Below are positions 1 through 6,996 of a stretch of DNA of 46,543 nt, in pieces. A program made the translations under genes and the position numbers. A model generated the notes under the pieces. The model did not search any database. It worked only from the letters and a program-made list of their open reading frames with translations, and was not told the DNA's origin. Source of the DNA: Candidatus Gastranaerophilales bacterium. Its GTDB lineage: Bacteria; Cyanobacteriota; Vampirovibrionia; Gastranaerophilales; Gastranaerophilaceae. Numbering within the stretch: position 1 is the first letter of the stretch; every line of letters begins with the position of its first letter. Location of the stretch: NCBI GenBank assembly GCA_900552525.1, contig UNSK01000012.1, forward strand, positions 1-46,543. Reading direction: 5' to 3'.

Positions 1-30
1 TTTTAATTATTAATTAATAATTATGGATAG

Positions 31-306
31 TCATTCATCGAAAAATTTAAAATCTTCTCCAAGCTTTTCTTCCAGCGTCTTTGCAAAATCTGAAAATTTT
101 ATTTCGAGAGCTTCACACAATTTCCAGGCAGTTAGTAATTGAATTCCATATATACCCCGTTCAATTTTGCTAAGATTGCCGCGGTCAAACTCATACTCGT
201 GAGCAAATGTATTAAGCGACTTGCCGGTATTTTTCTCTCTTTCTTGCCGCACAATTTCTCCAACAGCGAGTTTAAATTTTAAATTTTTAGCTTGAAAATC
301 TTGCAT
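31..306 (-). CDS. XRE-family helix-turn-helix regulator
   Basis: A 91-residue DNA-binding protein made almost entirely of one Cro/C1-type helix-turn-helix. The segment NTFAHEYEFDRGNLSKIERG (about residues 32-51) is the turn and recognition helix, followed by the usual helix that positions a repressor dimer. No effector domain is visible. The ATG at 306 lies six bases after a TAAGAT -10-like box (rc 318-313) and has no ribosome binding site, so the message may be leaderless. Its start codon overlaps the -35 box of a divergent plus-strand promoter (301-329), so binding here could control both directions. That divergent promoter no longer drives a recognisable gene. Target and ligand are unknown; the family call is firm. 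Confidence 0.85.
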   Translation of the reverse strand: MQDFQAKNLKFKLAVGEIVRQEREKNTGKSLNTFAHEYEFDRGNLSKIERGIYGIQLLTAWKLCEALEIKFSDFAKTLEEKLGEDFKFFDE

Positions 307-329
307 AAAGCTATCTTATTGTGTATACT
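301..329 (+). promoter_or_regulatory. Orphan sigma70-type promoter
   Basis: TTGCAT (301-306), a 17-base spacer and TATACT (324-329) form a good sigma70-type promoter pointing right. It is followed by a strong Shine-Dalgarno AAAGGAG at 361-367 and ATG at 378, but that reading frame is only ATG-TAT-TAA (378-386). The gene once expressed from here appears to be gone. The remaining sequence runs straight into the 3' end of the frameshifted XRE gene on the other strand. Confidence 0.5.
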
Positions 330-382
330 TGAAATAAGTGTTGTGTAAAAACCAACAACAAAAGGAGATTAAATAAAATGTA

Positions 383-615
383 TTAATTTTTAGTAAATAA
401 ATCAATAATGGTACACCCCAGTGCGCCTGCAATATCTAAGATAATAGTAATACTTGGAATTTTTCTGCTCTTTCAATACAGCCGATATAATTCCGAGCAC
501 TAGATACTCTGAAAGCAAGCTCCTCTTGGGAAATTTTCATATTTTGCCGTCTAGCTCTTATATTTTCCCCTAAGAGTTTATATGTTTCAAAGTGTCTGCT
601 TTTATCTTTATCCAT
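383..615 (-). pseudogene. XRE-family regulator broken by a one-base frameshift
   Basis: From ATG 615 the frame reads a normal Cro/C1 helix-turn-helix (KISQEELAFRVSSARNYIG, then CIERAEK) and then goes out of frame, stopping at 436 after a nonsensical tail. Adding one base in the five-T run at 460-464 (an A run in gene sense) restores a continuation AEK-IPSITIILDIAGALG and then CTIIDLFTKN, ending at 383. This is exactly the C-terminal helix pair expected of the family. The repaired protein would be about 77 residues. An upstream GTG at 654 is in frame but would add a poorly supported N-terminus. It is either a real pseudogene or a consensus error at a homopolymer. Confidence 0.75.
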
Positions 616-663
616 ACCACCTATTTGGGTGTGTTTTTTTAATTGTTCTACCACCTATATAGG
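615..663. promoter_or_regulatory. Direct repeat and palindrome between divergent genes
   Basis: The 10-mer TACCACCTAT occurs exactly at 615-624 and again at 649-658, 34 bases apart centre to centre. The second copy runs into a perfect palindrome, CCTATATAGG (654-663). The block lies between the minus-strand XRE gene and the plus-strand nuclease gene, where an autoregulatory operator would be expected. The operator role is inferred from position and symmetry only. Confidence 0.4.
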
Positions 664-693
664 AACTATTTAGATAATTTTAGAAGGAGAATT

Positions 694-1118
694 ATGAGAA
701 AACTGTTAATTATAAGTTTATTATTTGTTTTACAATGCCAATTTGGGCTGAGTCGAAGATTCCAATCAAAATTGTTAGTATAACAGACGGTGATACTATT
801 AAGGCAAAAATAGATAAGAATGAGTTTAGTGTCAGATTAGTTGATATTGATTGCTATGAAACAAGTAAAATACATAGAGCATATAGACAAGCTTATGATA
901 ATTGTATAAAAATAGATGAAGTAGTAAATTTAGGAAATAAGTCAAAACAATATTTGTTGGATTTGTATATAAAAAATAACAGTAAAAAAGTTTATTTAGA
1001 GTTTAAGGGTGTTGATATGTATGGACGAGTATTAGGAGTTTTGTATTTTGATACAATGAATGTAAATGAGGAGATGAAAAAACATGGAGGCTGCATGGTT
1101 TATGAATTTAAACAATAA
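694..1118 (+). pseudogene. Secreted staphylococcal-nuclease-like protein, frameshifted in its signal peptide
   Basis: The SNase (thermonuclease) fold hydrolyses DNA/RNA phosphodiesters with calcium. Visible family landmarks are TDGDTIKA, the catalytic arginine region VRLVDID, the YET glutamate, and YGRVLGVLYF with the second arginine. The long frame opens at ATG 735 without any ribosome binding site. Forty-one bases upstream, ATG 694 has an ideal AGAAGGAGA (683-690) and encodes MRKLLIISLLFV, a typical signal peptide start, but in another frame. One extra T in the T run at 728-731 would fuse the two into a signal peptide ending near MPIWA-ES. The intact ancestor was therefore probably an exported nuclease of about 141 residues. 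As read, the enzyme core is complete but its start is broken, unless this is a sequencing error. Confidence 0.7.
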
Positions 1119-1121
1119 TGT

Positions 1122-1136
1122 TATAATACTTTTATG
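1122..1136 (+). promoter_or_regulatory. Extended -10 promoter giving a leaderless start
   Basis: TGT-TATAAT with the hexamer at 1122-1127 is followed by ACTTTT and ATG (1134). The expected transcription start coincides with the start codon, and there is no Shine-Dalgarno sequence. The same string TATAATACTTTTATG recurs at 1573-1587. Confidence 0.6.
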
Positions 1137-1547
1137 AAAACAGAGTATGGGTTAATGAGTACAGTATCGTTAAAAAATGTTTCAACAACAAATAATAAGC
1201 CGGAAATTTCAAAAAGAGATACAATTAATGCCGGATTGTGCTGGTTTGCAGTCGATAGGGCAGTCGGAACGCCAGCCCATGTCTTTCATTGTTCAAAATC
1301 AAAAACAAAACTTACTGCAAAAATTTTTGGAAAACAAGCCGGAATAAATGCTTTGTGGGCAGTCGGATCCGCTTGTTTATTTGCCTACCCGCTGGCAGAA
1401 ATATATGAATACGCTAAACAGAAAAAGTACGAAGAATTTTCAAAGTTATCGACTGCTGCAACATCTATTTTAATGGGTTTTAGGCTTTACGTGGCTGCAC
1501 GAAAACATCCTAAATGGAAAAATATAAGGTTCGGGGATTTTTTCTAG
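1134..1547 (+). CDS. Uncharacterised protein with a short hydrophobic middle
   Basis: I do not recognise this 137-residue protein. The N-terminal 30 residues are polar (MSTVSLKNVSTTNNKPEISK). It is followed by a region with possible membrane-associated helices: GINALWAVGSACLFAYPLAE at about residues 70-90, and AATSILMGFRLYVAARK near 108-124. The C-terminus is basic. No catalytic motif or signal peptide is seen. It starts directly behind an extended -10 box (leaderless) and lies 15 bases after the nuclease stop codon, but has its own promoter. The next gene, DUF4127, carries an almost identical start region, so the two may be co-regulated. It could be a peripheral or two-helix membrane protein. 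Function is unknown. Confidence 0.6.
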   Translation: MKTEYGLMSTVSLKNVSTTNNKPEISKRDTINAGLCWFAVDRAVGTPAHVFHCSKSKTKLTAKIFGKQAGINALWAVGSACLFAYPLAEIYEYAKQKKYEEFSKLSTAATSILMGFRLYVAARKHPKWKNIRFGDFF

Positions 1548-1550
1548 TAT

Positions 1551-1587
1551 TTGCAGGTTTTGACTGAAATGTTATAATACTTTTATG
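1551..1587 (+). promoter_or_regulatory. Promoter with leaderless start for the DUF4127 gene
   Basis: TTGCAG (1551-1556), a 16-base spacer and extended TGT-TATAAT (hexamer 1573-1578) are followed by ACTTTT and ATG 1585. The string is the same as in front of the preceding gene, so transcription should begin at or next to the start codon. Confidence 0.6.
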
Positions 1588-2877
1588 AAAATTTGTTTTA
1601 TACCAATAGACAACCGTCCGGTCTGCTATAATTTGGCAAAAGACATTGCGGCGATTGATGAGAATATAGAGCTTTTTATTCCTCCGCGAGAATTTCTTGG
1701 TGATTTAACCAGAAGCGCAGGAGTAAATGAGATTATAGAGTGGATTGAGAACATACCGGAATGCGATGCTATGGTTATTTCTCTTGATACAATTGCTTAT
1801 GGCGGTTTGATTCCTTCAAGACGTTCTCCGGATAGTATAGATAAAATAAAAATACGGCTAAACCGTTTGAAGCCTTTACTTGAAGGAAAGAAGGTCTATG
1901 CTTTTTCAAGTATAATGCGCATTTCAAATAACAATTACAATGAAGAGGAAAAAGAATACTGGAAAGACTGGGGTAAAAAAATTTTTGAATACTCATACTC
2001 AGGCGTAAACGACGGTATTCCACAGGCAATCTTAGACGATTATCTTGCAACCAGAAAACGCAACTTCGAGATAAATAAAACCTATTTGAACGGGGGTTTA
2101 AATACTTTAATCTTTTCAAAAGACGACTGTGCTCCTAAGGGGTTTAATGTTGATGAAGCACGCGAACTTGAACGTCTTGGCGCCAAAACTAAAACAGGTG
2201 CTGACGAAATTCCCCTTACATTGCTTGCCCGTGCTATAGAAAAAGAAATAAAAGTCTTTGTTGAATTTACGGAACCTGATTATAAAGATTGCATTTCAAA
2301 CTACGAGGACGTTTCTATAGAAAAATCTGTTCAAGGTCAGCTTGAACTCGGCGGATTTACACAGGTTCAGACACGTGAAGAAGCAGATGTAATTCTTATT
2401 GTGAATAATTTTATAGAGAAACAGGGCGAACATGTTATGGGCTGGACTACGCAGCCGTTCAGAAAAACATTTACCCCGCCTGATAAACCGTATGCAATAG
2501 CTGATGTAAGGTATGCAAATGGAGCAGATAATGACTTTGTAGAACAGCTTTTGCCGCAGATTGATTTAAAGAATTTTTACGGCTATGCCGGATGGAATAC
2601 TTCCGCAAATACAATAGGAAGCCTGTTAGCGGGAGTAAAAGTCCGGTGGAATGCAGGGAAATATAATGAAGCAGCTTTTAAGCGGCTGCAAATAATAAGA
2701 TTTTTGGATGACTGGGCTTATCAGGCTAATGTTCGGGGAATGATTGAGAATCCTTGTGACATACAAGACTTGATGAAACCTTATGAAATAAAGCTTGCAG
2801 AAATTTTTGGACAAATTCCACCGATTGAATATCTTTATCCTTGGAGCCGCAAGTTTGAGGTTGAAATATCTATTTAA
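1585..2877 (+). CDS. DUF4127 family protein
   Basis: A 430-residue cytoplasmic protein with the opening typical of DUF4127: CFIPIDNRPVCYN at residues 4-16, PPREFLGDLTR near 38, and ISLDTIAYGGLIPSRR near 65-80. A further conserved block, ADVRYANGADNDF, is followed by GYAGWNTSANTIGSLLA near residue 335. The biochemical function of the family is unknown to me. The N-terminal layout (strand, DNRP, then a conserved aspartate segment) suggests a metal- or nucleotide-binding Rossmann-like domain, but that is inference. No signal peptide is present. The gene is monocistronic by appearance and its stop overlaps the convergent membrane-protein gene by eight bases. The start at 1585 is fixed by the IPIDNRP motif and by the leaderless promoter. 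Confidence 0.85.
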   Translation: MKICFIPIDNRPVCYNLAKDIAAIDENIELFIPPREFLGDLTRSAGVNEIIEWIENIPECDAMVISLDTIAYGGLIPSRRSPDSIDKIKIRLNRLKPLLEGKKVYAFSSIMRISNNNYNEEEKEYWKDWGKKIFEYSYSGVNDGIPQAILDDYLATRKRNFEINKTYLNGGLNTLIFSKDDCAPKGFNVDEARELERLGAKTKTGADEIPLTLLARAIEKEIKVFVEFTEPDYKDCISNYEDVSIEKSVQGQLELGGFTQVQTREEADVILIVNNFIEKQGEHVMGWTTQPFRKTFTPPDKPYAIADVRYANGADNDFVEQLLPQIDLKNFYGYAGWNTSANTIGSLLAGVKVRWNAGKYNEAAFKRLQIIRFLDDWAYQANVRGMIENPCDIQDLMKPYEIKLAEIFGQIPPIEYLYPWSRKFEVEISI

Positions 2878-3688
2878 CAGGCAGAGATTTTTCAATCTTA
2901 AATTCAGCTATCTCTTTTTTGATTGTTTTATTAAAATTTTGTATGATTAATTCACGCTGTTTGTGTGTTATTAAATCATTTGCAACAGTTTTATAGCACT
3001 TATATGAAGGAAAAATTGTTGCCAGAGTGCCTATACATCCTATAGACCAGCCGGCAATTTGTCCTCTTTTACTTCTGATTAACTCTCCAGCCCTTGCTCC
3101 GAACATAAAAGATATGCTTGAGAATATTCCTGCAAATAAGGCCGCAATTATGGCAGCAGCAGTTCTATTAAGCCTTGTAGCCTTCTCGGCGTTTTTGTAT
3201 TCAGGTGCAGCCTGTGAAATTTTTACTGCCGGTAAAAACGGAGTTCTCACTGTTTTAAGCAGGTTTTCCTTGATTTTAAAATAATCCTCGCTTGAAATTT
3301 TTTTTGATTTATATTGGTCATTAATAATTTTTAAAAAGCTTGGAATCTCCTGTTCGTCAATTACTCCATTTTTATTTCCGATTGCTGAAAAATCAATCTT
3401 CTCAGCTTCTGATTTTAATTGATTTGGATAATCTGAATAAGGAATTCTCTTTATTCGTTCTGGCAGCTTTTCAGGCAATAATTCCCTATCACATTGCTGA
3501 CTGCTTGAAAAATTGTCCTTGCTGTATCTGGGATGAGAAGGCACTATACGCGGAGTGTGGATTATCTGAGCAGTTTCTGATAGATTATTTTGAGTTGTAG
3601 TATTACTGCAAGTGTTTATAACAGACGAACCTGCAATTGCAGCTAATGCTGTTCCCATCACTATATTTTTTATTGAATTTATTTGCAT
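2870..3688 (-). CDS. Membrane protein with an EF-hand-like loop
   Basis: Unrecognised 272-residue protein. It has an N-terminal hydrophobic segment (residues 8-25, signal anchor or signal peptide), then a polar region. A single loop, IGNKNGVIDEQE, at about 103-114 matches the calcium-binding EF-hand pattern at positions 3, 5, 6, 8, 9 and 12 but has Ile instead of Asp at position 1. Two further hydrophobic helices follow near 174-197 (AAIIAALFAGIFSSISFMFG) and 212-228. The last 40 residues are basic and amphipathic, so the tail is probably cytoplasmic. It is convergent with DUF4127 (eight-base overlap) and divergent from the U32 peptidase gene. Calcium binding is a hypothesis only. A mildly lipobox-like SSVINTC near residue 27 is noncanonical. 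Confidence 0.6.
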   Translation of the reverse strand: MQINSIKNIVMGTALAAIAGSSVINTCSNTTTQNNLSETAQIIHTPRIVPSHPRYSKDNFSSSQQCDRELLPEKLPERIKRIPYSDYPNQLKSEAEKIDFSAIGNKNGVIDEQEIPSFLKIINDQYKSKKISSEDYFKIKENLLKTVRTPFLPAVKISQAAPEYKNAEKATRLNRTAAAIIAALFAGIFSSISFMFGARAGELIRSKRGQIAGWSIGCIGTLATIFPSYKCYKTVANDLITHKQRELIIQNFNKTIKKEIAEFKIEKSLPVK

Positions 3689-3735
3689 AGTAAAACTAAA
3701 AATGGTAAAAAATTTTTTTGCTATCTTATTTATGT

Positions 3736-3750
3736 TACAATTTATCTATG
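3736..3750 (+). promoter_or_regulatory. Extended -10 box with leaderless start for the U32 peptidase gene
   Basis: TGT-TACAAT (hexamer 3736-3741) is followed by six bases and ATG 3748. No ribosome binding site is present. A further in-frame TTG at 3718 lies upstream of this -10 box and is therefore an unlikely start. Confidence 0.5.
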
Positions 3751-5016
3751 ATAAAACCAGAACTTTTAATGCCTGCAGGCAATATTGAAAAACTTAAATA
3801 TGCAATAAAATACGGTGCAGATGCTGTATATCTCGGGGTTGTTGATTTTAGCCTCAGAGCAATGCGTAAAGGCGAACTTATTACACTTGAAAACCTCAAG
3901 TATGCAATTGATACCGCCCGCGAACTCGGCGCAAAAGCATATTTAACACTGAATATTTTCGGGTTTAATAATGATATTAAAGCACTTGAGGGCTGTATGG
4001 ACAGGATTGTTGACTCAAATCCGGACGCCCTTATTATTAGCGACCCGGGAATTATGCGTCTTGCTAAAAAATATATGCCCGATACAGATATCCACGTAAG
4101 CACTCAGGCTAATATATTGAATTACGAAGCTGTGCGTTTCTGGCAGGATATGGGAGCTACAAGAGCAATTCTGGCACGCGAACTCCCGATTAAAGACGTT
4201 GCAGAAATTAAAAGTAAAGTTCCTGACATGGAGCTGGAATGTTTTATTCACGGAGCTCAATGTGTTTCTTTTTCTGGAAGGTGTCTTCTGAGTGATTATA
4301 TGACAGACGGAGAAAGAAAAGCAAACTCCGGAAACTGTTCACAACCTTGCAGATGGAGTTATAAACTCGTTGAAGAAACACGTCCGGGGCAATATCAGGA
4401 GATTGTTCAGGATGATAAAGGCACGCATATTTTAAGCACTAAAGATTTATGCCTTGTAAAACATCTTAAAGAAATGATTGAAGCTGGTATAGATTCATTT
4501 AAAGTTGAAGGCAGAACAAAAAGTCTTTATTATGTTTCCGCAGTGGCAAAAGCATACAGAGAAGCAATTGATACAGTTATGAAAACTCCTGATGCGGATA
4601 TGACACCATATTATGAGGAACTTCTAAAAGTTGGAAACAGAGGCTATACAACAGGTTTCTATCTTGGAGAAGGTTATCCGAAAGACGGTTACAGCTATGA
4701 TATTTCAAAAGGACTTGCTGGAGCTGATTTCTTATGCGAAATAGCAGGACGGGAAGATGACTGGTATAGAATTAAGATAAAAAATAAATTCTTTAAAAAT
4801 GAAGATATTGAAATAATTACGCCTTCTGAAAAATTCATTACTCAGGTTACAGAGATTAAGACAATGAAAGGAGAGGAGCTTGAACTGGCTAACACAAACG
4901 ACGACTTGTGGGTGAAATTCGCAAAAGCACCTCTTGATTATGAATACGCTATGGCAAGAACAGTAGGTATTAAAGGTAATGTTAATGAAGTTCAGAAATG
5001 CTCTTGTGGAGATTAA
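3748..5016 (+). CDS. U32 family peptidase / YegQ-type protein
   Basis: A 422-residue member of the U32 collagenase-like family, whose members include proteases and rRNA or tRNA hydroxylation enzymes of the YegQ/RlhA/TrhP type. The TIM-barrel start LLMPAGNIEKLKYAIKYGAD and VYLGV is clear. The family signature ELECFIHGAQCVSFSGRC lies near residues 157-174, followed by SGNCSQPCRWSY, supplying the conserved cysteines. SFKVEGRTKS near 250 is another family block. The C-terminus ends KCSCGD, adding cysteines. I chose ATG 3748 because homology begins at once and it sits six bases behind a -10 box. The YqeG phosphatase gene follows after three bases, so the two are co-transcribed. The substrate is not determined; an RNA-modification role is as likely as proteolysis. 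Confidence 0.85.
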   Translation: MIKPELLMPAGNIEKLKYAIKYGADAVYLGVVDFSLRAMRKGELITLENLKYAIDTARELGAKAYLTLNIFGFNNDIKALEGCMDRIVDSNPDALIISDPGIMRLAKKYMPDTDIHVSTQANILNYEAVRFWQDMGATRAILARELPIKDVAEIKSKVPDMELECFIHGAQCVSFSGRCLLSDYMTDGERKANSGNCSQPCRWSYKLVEETRPGQYQEIVQDDKGTHILSTKDLCLVKHLKEMIEAGIDSFKVEGRTKSLYYVSAVAKAYREAIDTVMKTPDADMTPYYEELLKVGNRGYTTGFYLGEGYPKDGYSYDISKGLAGADFLCEIAGREDDWYRIKIKNKFFKNEDIEIITPSEKFITQVTEIKTMKGEELELANTNDDLWVKFAKAPLDYEYAMARTVGIKGNVNEVQKCSCGD

Positions 5017-5019
5017 GAA

Positions 5020-5496
5020 ATGTTTTTAAAACCGGATTATAATTTGAAAAATATTTATGAAATCGATTTTGCAAAACTTAAGGAACAGGGTATTAAATGC
5101 CTTATGTTTGATTTAGACAGCACGGTTATGGTATCAAAATCATCAAGTTTTTTGCCTGAAACCGTTGAGTGGTTTAATACTTTTATAAAAGATTTTGAAG
5201 TAGCAATTATTTCTAATAATAAGAATGATAAATATATTGAAGAAGCATCCAAAATAGCACCTTGCAGAGTAATAGGACGGGCTGATAAACCTAATCCTAA
5301 GGTAATGCGTTCATATCTGGAATCTGTTGGTGTAGAGCCCTGCTGTGCAGTAATGGTGGGTGACAGACCGCTTACAGATATACTTGCAGGAAAACTGCTT
5401 GGCTGCAAAACTATTCTAGTAGGTTCAATTAATCCAAAAGAAAACCTTCCCACGAAGTTTGTGCGTGCTCTGGAACGTTCAACAATTAGAGGATAA
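5020..5496 (+). CDS. YqeG family HAD-IIIA phosphatase
   Basis: A 158-residue haloacid-dehalogenase-type phosphatase. Motif I is FDLDST, with nucleophile D31 and acid/base D33; motif II is ISNN near residue 66. A lysine-containing segment, RADKPNPKVM, follows near 85-95, and motif III is VGDRPLTDI near 111. Length and motif order fit the YqeG (HAD superfamily IIIA) family of Firmicutes, cyanobacteria and relatives. The substrate is uncertain; a plant relative acts on phosphatidylglycerophosphate, so a phospholipid role is conceivable. It starts three bases after the U32 gene and is followed after a short gap, with an AAAGGAG site, by a small unknown gene, so a three-gene transcript is likely. 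Confidence 0.85.
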   Translation: MFLKPDYNLKNIYEIDFAKLKEQGIKCLMFDLDSTVMVSKSSSFLPETVEWFNTFIKDFEVAIISNNKNDKYIEEASKIAPCRVIGRADKPNPKVMRSYLESVGVEPCCAVMVGDRPLTDILAGKLLGCKTILVGSINPKENLPTKFVRALERSTIRG

Positions 5497-5508
5497 AGGA
5501 GTGTGTGT

Positions 5509-5787
5509 ATGAAAATAACAGCTGTAAATGCAAAGCAGCCATCAACACCTCAATTCAAAGCTGTAAATCAAAAATACTTTGAATGGGCTAAGAAAGACTA
5601 TGCATTAGGAGGAGATATCTCTACAGAGTGGTTACAACGTATTAGATATGATGTATGTTTGTTTAAAGAAATCTCTCCACAAGATGGTATTGATACAATT
5701 AATGCGGTAAAAAAGCTTATAAATAAACCAGATGACTTTATAGAAGAAGTTCTAAAAAATTTTAAATATGAATTAAGGCGCAAATAA
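5509..5787 (+). CDS. Small uncharacterised protein, copy A of a local duplicate family
   Basis: A 92-residue protein of unknown function. I take ATG 5509 because AAAGGAG at 5496-5502 is correctly spaced from it; GTG 5503 is too close. The N-terminal block QPSTPQFKAVNQKYFEWAKK (about residues 10-29) is shared exactly with the gene at 6727-6996. The remainder (STEWLQR, DVCLFKEIS, IDTINAVKK) aligns at clear but lower identity. It is predicted helical, soluble and without a signal peptide. It probably belongs to the U32-yqeG transcript. The stop overlaps by 15 bases the end of the convergent gene at 5773. Two copies flanking another unknown gene suggest a duplicated module. Confidence 0.65.
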   Translation: MKITAVNAKQPSTPQFKAVNQKYFEWAKKDYALGGDISTEWLQRIRYDVCLFKEISPQDGIDTINAVKKLINKPDDFIEEVLKNFKYELRRK

Positions 5788-6588
5788 ATTAGACGTTGAT
5801 GCTCCAATAATCGCTCCAGTTCCTATTCCTAACAACGACCCTGTTGCTCCTAGGGTTGTTGCAAGAGTAACTGCAGATTTTCCCGCTTCTTCAAAAAAGT
5901 TTTTACCATTTTTTACTTCGTGTGCTACATGTGCTGCTTCAATACCTCCCATTGCAGCTACCCCGAGAACAGGCGTTCTTGTCATCGCACGAGCTAATAT
6001 ATCCTTAAATGGATTGTTTGTTTTGAAAACTTTAGCATAAACATGCCTTGGATTATTAGCAACATGTTCAATATCATGAATTTCTGTTTTAAATTTTTCT
6101 GTTTTGATTCCGCATTTCTTCTGAACCCAATTTCCTAACTTTGTATCCCATAAAGTTTTATCCTGTTTTATTAACCAAGCGGCAGCTTTAGGATTAGGGC
6201 ATTCTTTAGATGAAGGATTTAGATAATCATTGAGAATAGTTCCTCTAAAGAATGAGAAGGGATGCTGAGCAATTTTGTTATCATATCCGGAATGGAAAGT
6301 AACAGGTTTAGGAAATTTGTTTTTAATTTGTTTATAAGCGCTGAAAACATCTCTTAAATCTTCCGGTCCGTTGAGCACCGCAAGTGAAATCATTCCCATA
6401 GCAGGCGTATAATCTTTCTTCTCCATCTTATCAGGAATACTGTAAATCCTTCCATACATCGGGAGTCCTTCGAAAATTACGTTAGACGAACTTTCGCCTG
6501 AAATAGAATTTTTTAAGCTTTTATAATCACTGTAAATCTCGGGAAATTTTTCATCACCGTATTGCATCATAACAGGGTTTATTGCCAT
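5773..6588 (-). CDS. Uncharacterised 271-residue protein with hydrophobic C-terminus
   Basis: I do not recognise this protein. Residues 1-190 look globular and soluble. They include LPMYGRIYSIPDK, AMGMISLAVLNGPEDL and a stretch around HDIEHVANNPRHVYAKVF that contains several histidines but no known metal motif. The C-terminal 70 residues are alanine/glycine rich and hydrophobic in two blocks (MTRTPVLGVAAMGGIEAAHV near 205-224, and SAVTLATTLGATGSLLGIGT near 238-257), resembling glycine-zipper hairpins that insert in membranes. There is no N-terminal signal. The start ATG 6588 has AAGG nine bases upstream. It is flanked on both sides by the two copies of the small FKAVNQKYFEWAKK family and converges with the first copy. 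A membrane-active or phage-like lysis role would be guesswork. Confidence 0.55.
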   Translation of the reverse strand: MAINPVMMQYGDEKFPEIYSDYKSLKNSISGESSSNVIFEGLPMYGRIYSIPDKMEKKDYTPAMGMISLAVLNGPEDLRDVFSAYKQIKNKFPKPVTFHSGYDNKIAQHPFSFFRGTILNDYLNPSSKECPNPKAAAWLIKQDKTLWDTKLGNWVQKKCGIKTEKFKTEIHDIEHVANNPRHVYAKVFKTNNPFKDILARAMTRTPVLGVAAMGGIEAAHVAHEVKNGKNFFEEAGKSAVTLATTLGATGSLLGIGTGAIIGASTSNLFAP

Positions 6589-6726
6589 AATAAAACCTTA
6601 ATCATTTACTACACTATACTTATATAAAACCAATTTCTTCACCAAAATTGTCATATATTAAAGAAAATTTACAAATCTAGTAATAATTAGTGTCATTCGT
6701 GCTATAATACGTCAATAGGAGTTTAT

Positions 6727-6996
6727 ATGCAAATAACAAGAATTAGTTTGAACCAGCCATCAACACCTCAATTTAAAGCTGTAAATCAGAAATACTTTGA
6801 ATGGGCTAAGAAGGATTTTAGTATTGGTGGTAGTGTTTCGACAGAATGGATGCACAGGTTACGTTTTGACGTCTTTTTATTTAAAGAGATATCAAAAAAA
6901 GATGCCATAGATACAGTCAATGCAGTAAAGAAACATATGAATAAAACCACTGAATGTCTTGAAGACATGTTAAAACTGTTTAAAAATCCCAATTAA
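6727..6996 (+). CDS. Small uncharacterised protein, copy B of a local duplicate family
   Basis: An 89-residue paralogue of the protein at 5509-5787. The block QPSTPQFKAVNQKYFEWAKK is identical in the two, and the underlying DNA is nearly identical there too, while the rest has drifted (for example GGSVSTEWMHRLRFDVFLFK against GGDISTEWLQRIRYDVCLFK). It has its own promoter, with GCTATAAT near 6702-6709, and a TAGGAG ribosome binding site. It is helical, soluble and lacks a signal peptide. The end overlaps the convergent XRE gene by four bases. Strong conservation of the N-terminal segment, against divergence elsewhere, hints that this segment is the functional or targeting part. Function is unknown. 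Confidence 0.65.
   Translation: MQITRISLNQPSTPQFKAVNQKYFEWAKKDFSIGGSVSTEWMHRLRFDVFLFKEISKKDAIDTVNAVKKHMNKTTECLEDMLKLFKNPN

Noticed and set aside
436..654. XRE frame read from GTG 654 as an intact 72-residue protein
   Set aside because: The C-terminal tail is out of frame with the family and the GTG lies inside a repeat/palindrome element; the repaired frame from ATG 615 to 383 fits better.
31..1118. Prophage or restriction-modification remnant suggested by paired XRE genes and a nuclease
   Set aside because: No integrase, methyltransferase, att-like repeat or structural phage gene is present; SNase-like proteins are usually secreted, as the cryptic signal peptide here also suggests.
3718..3747. 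Upstream TTG start for the U32 peptidase
   Set aside because: The -10 box of the gene lies downstream of this codon, and family homology begins at MIKPELLMPAG.
5509..6996. Toxin-antitoxin interpretation of the duplicated small genes and their convergent neighbour
   Set aside because: Orientation is convergent rather than operonic, there is no known toxin motif, and both small proteins have separate promoters; kept only as an open question.
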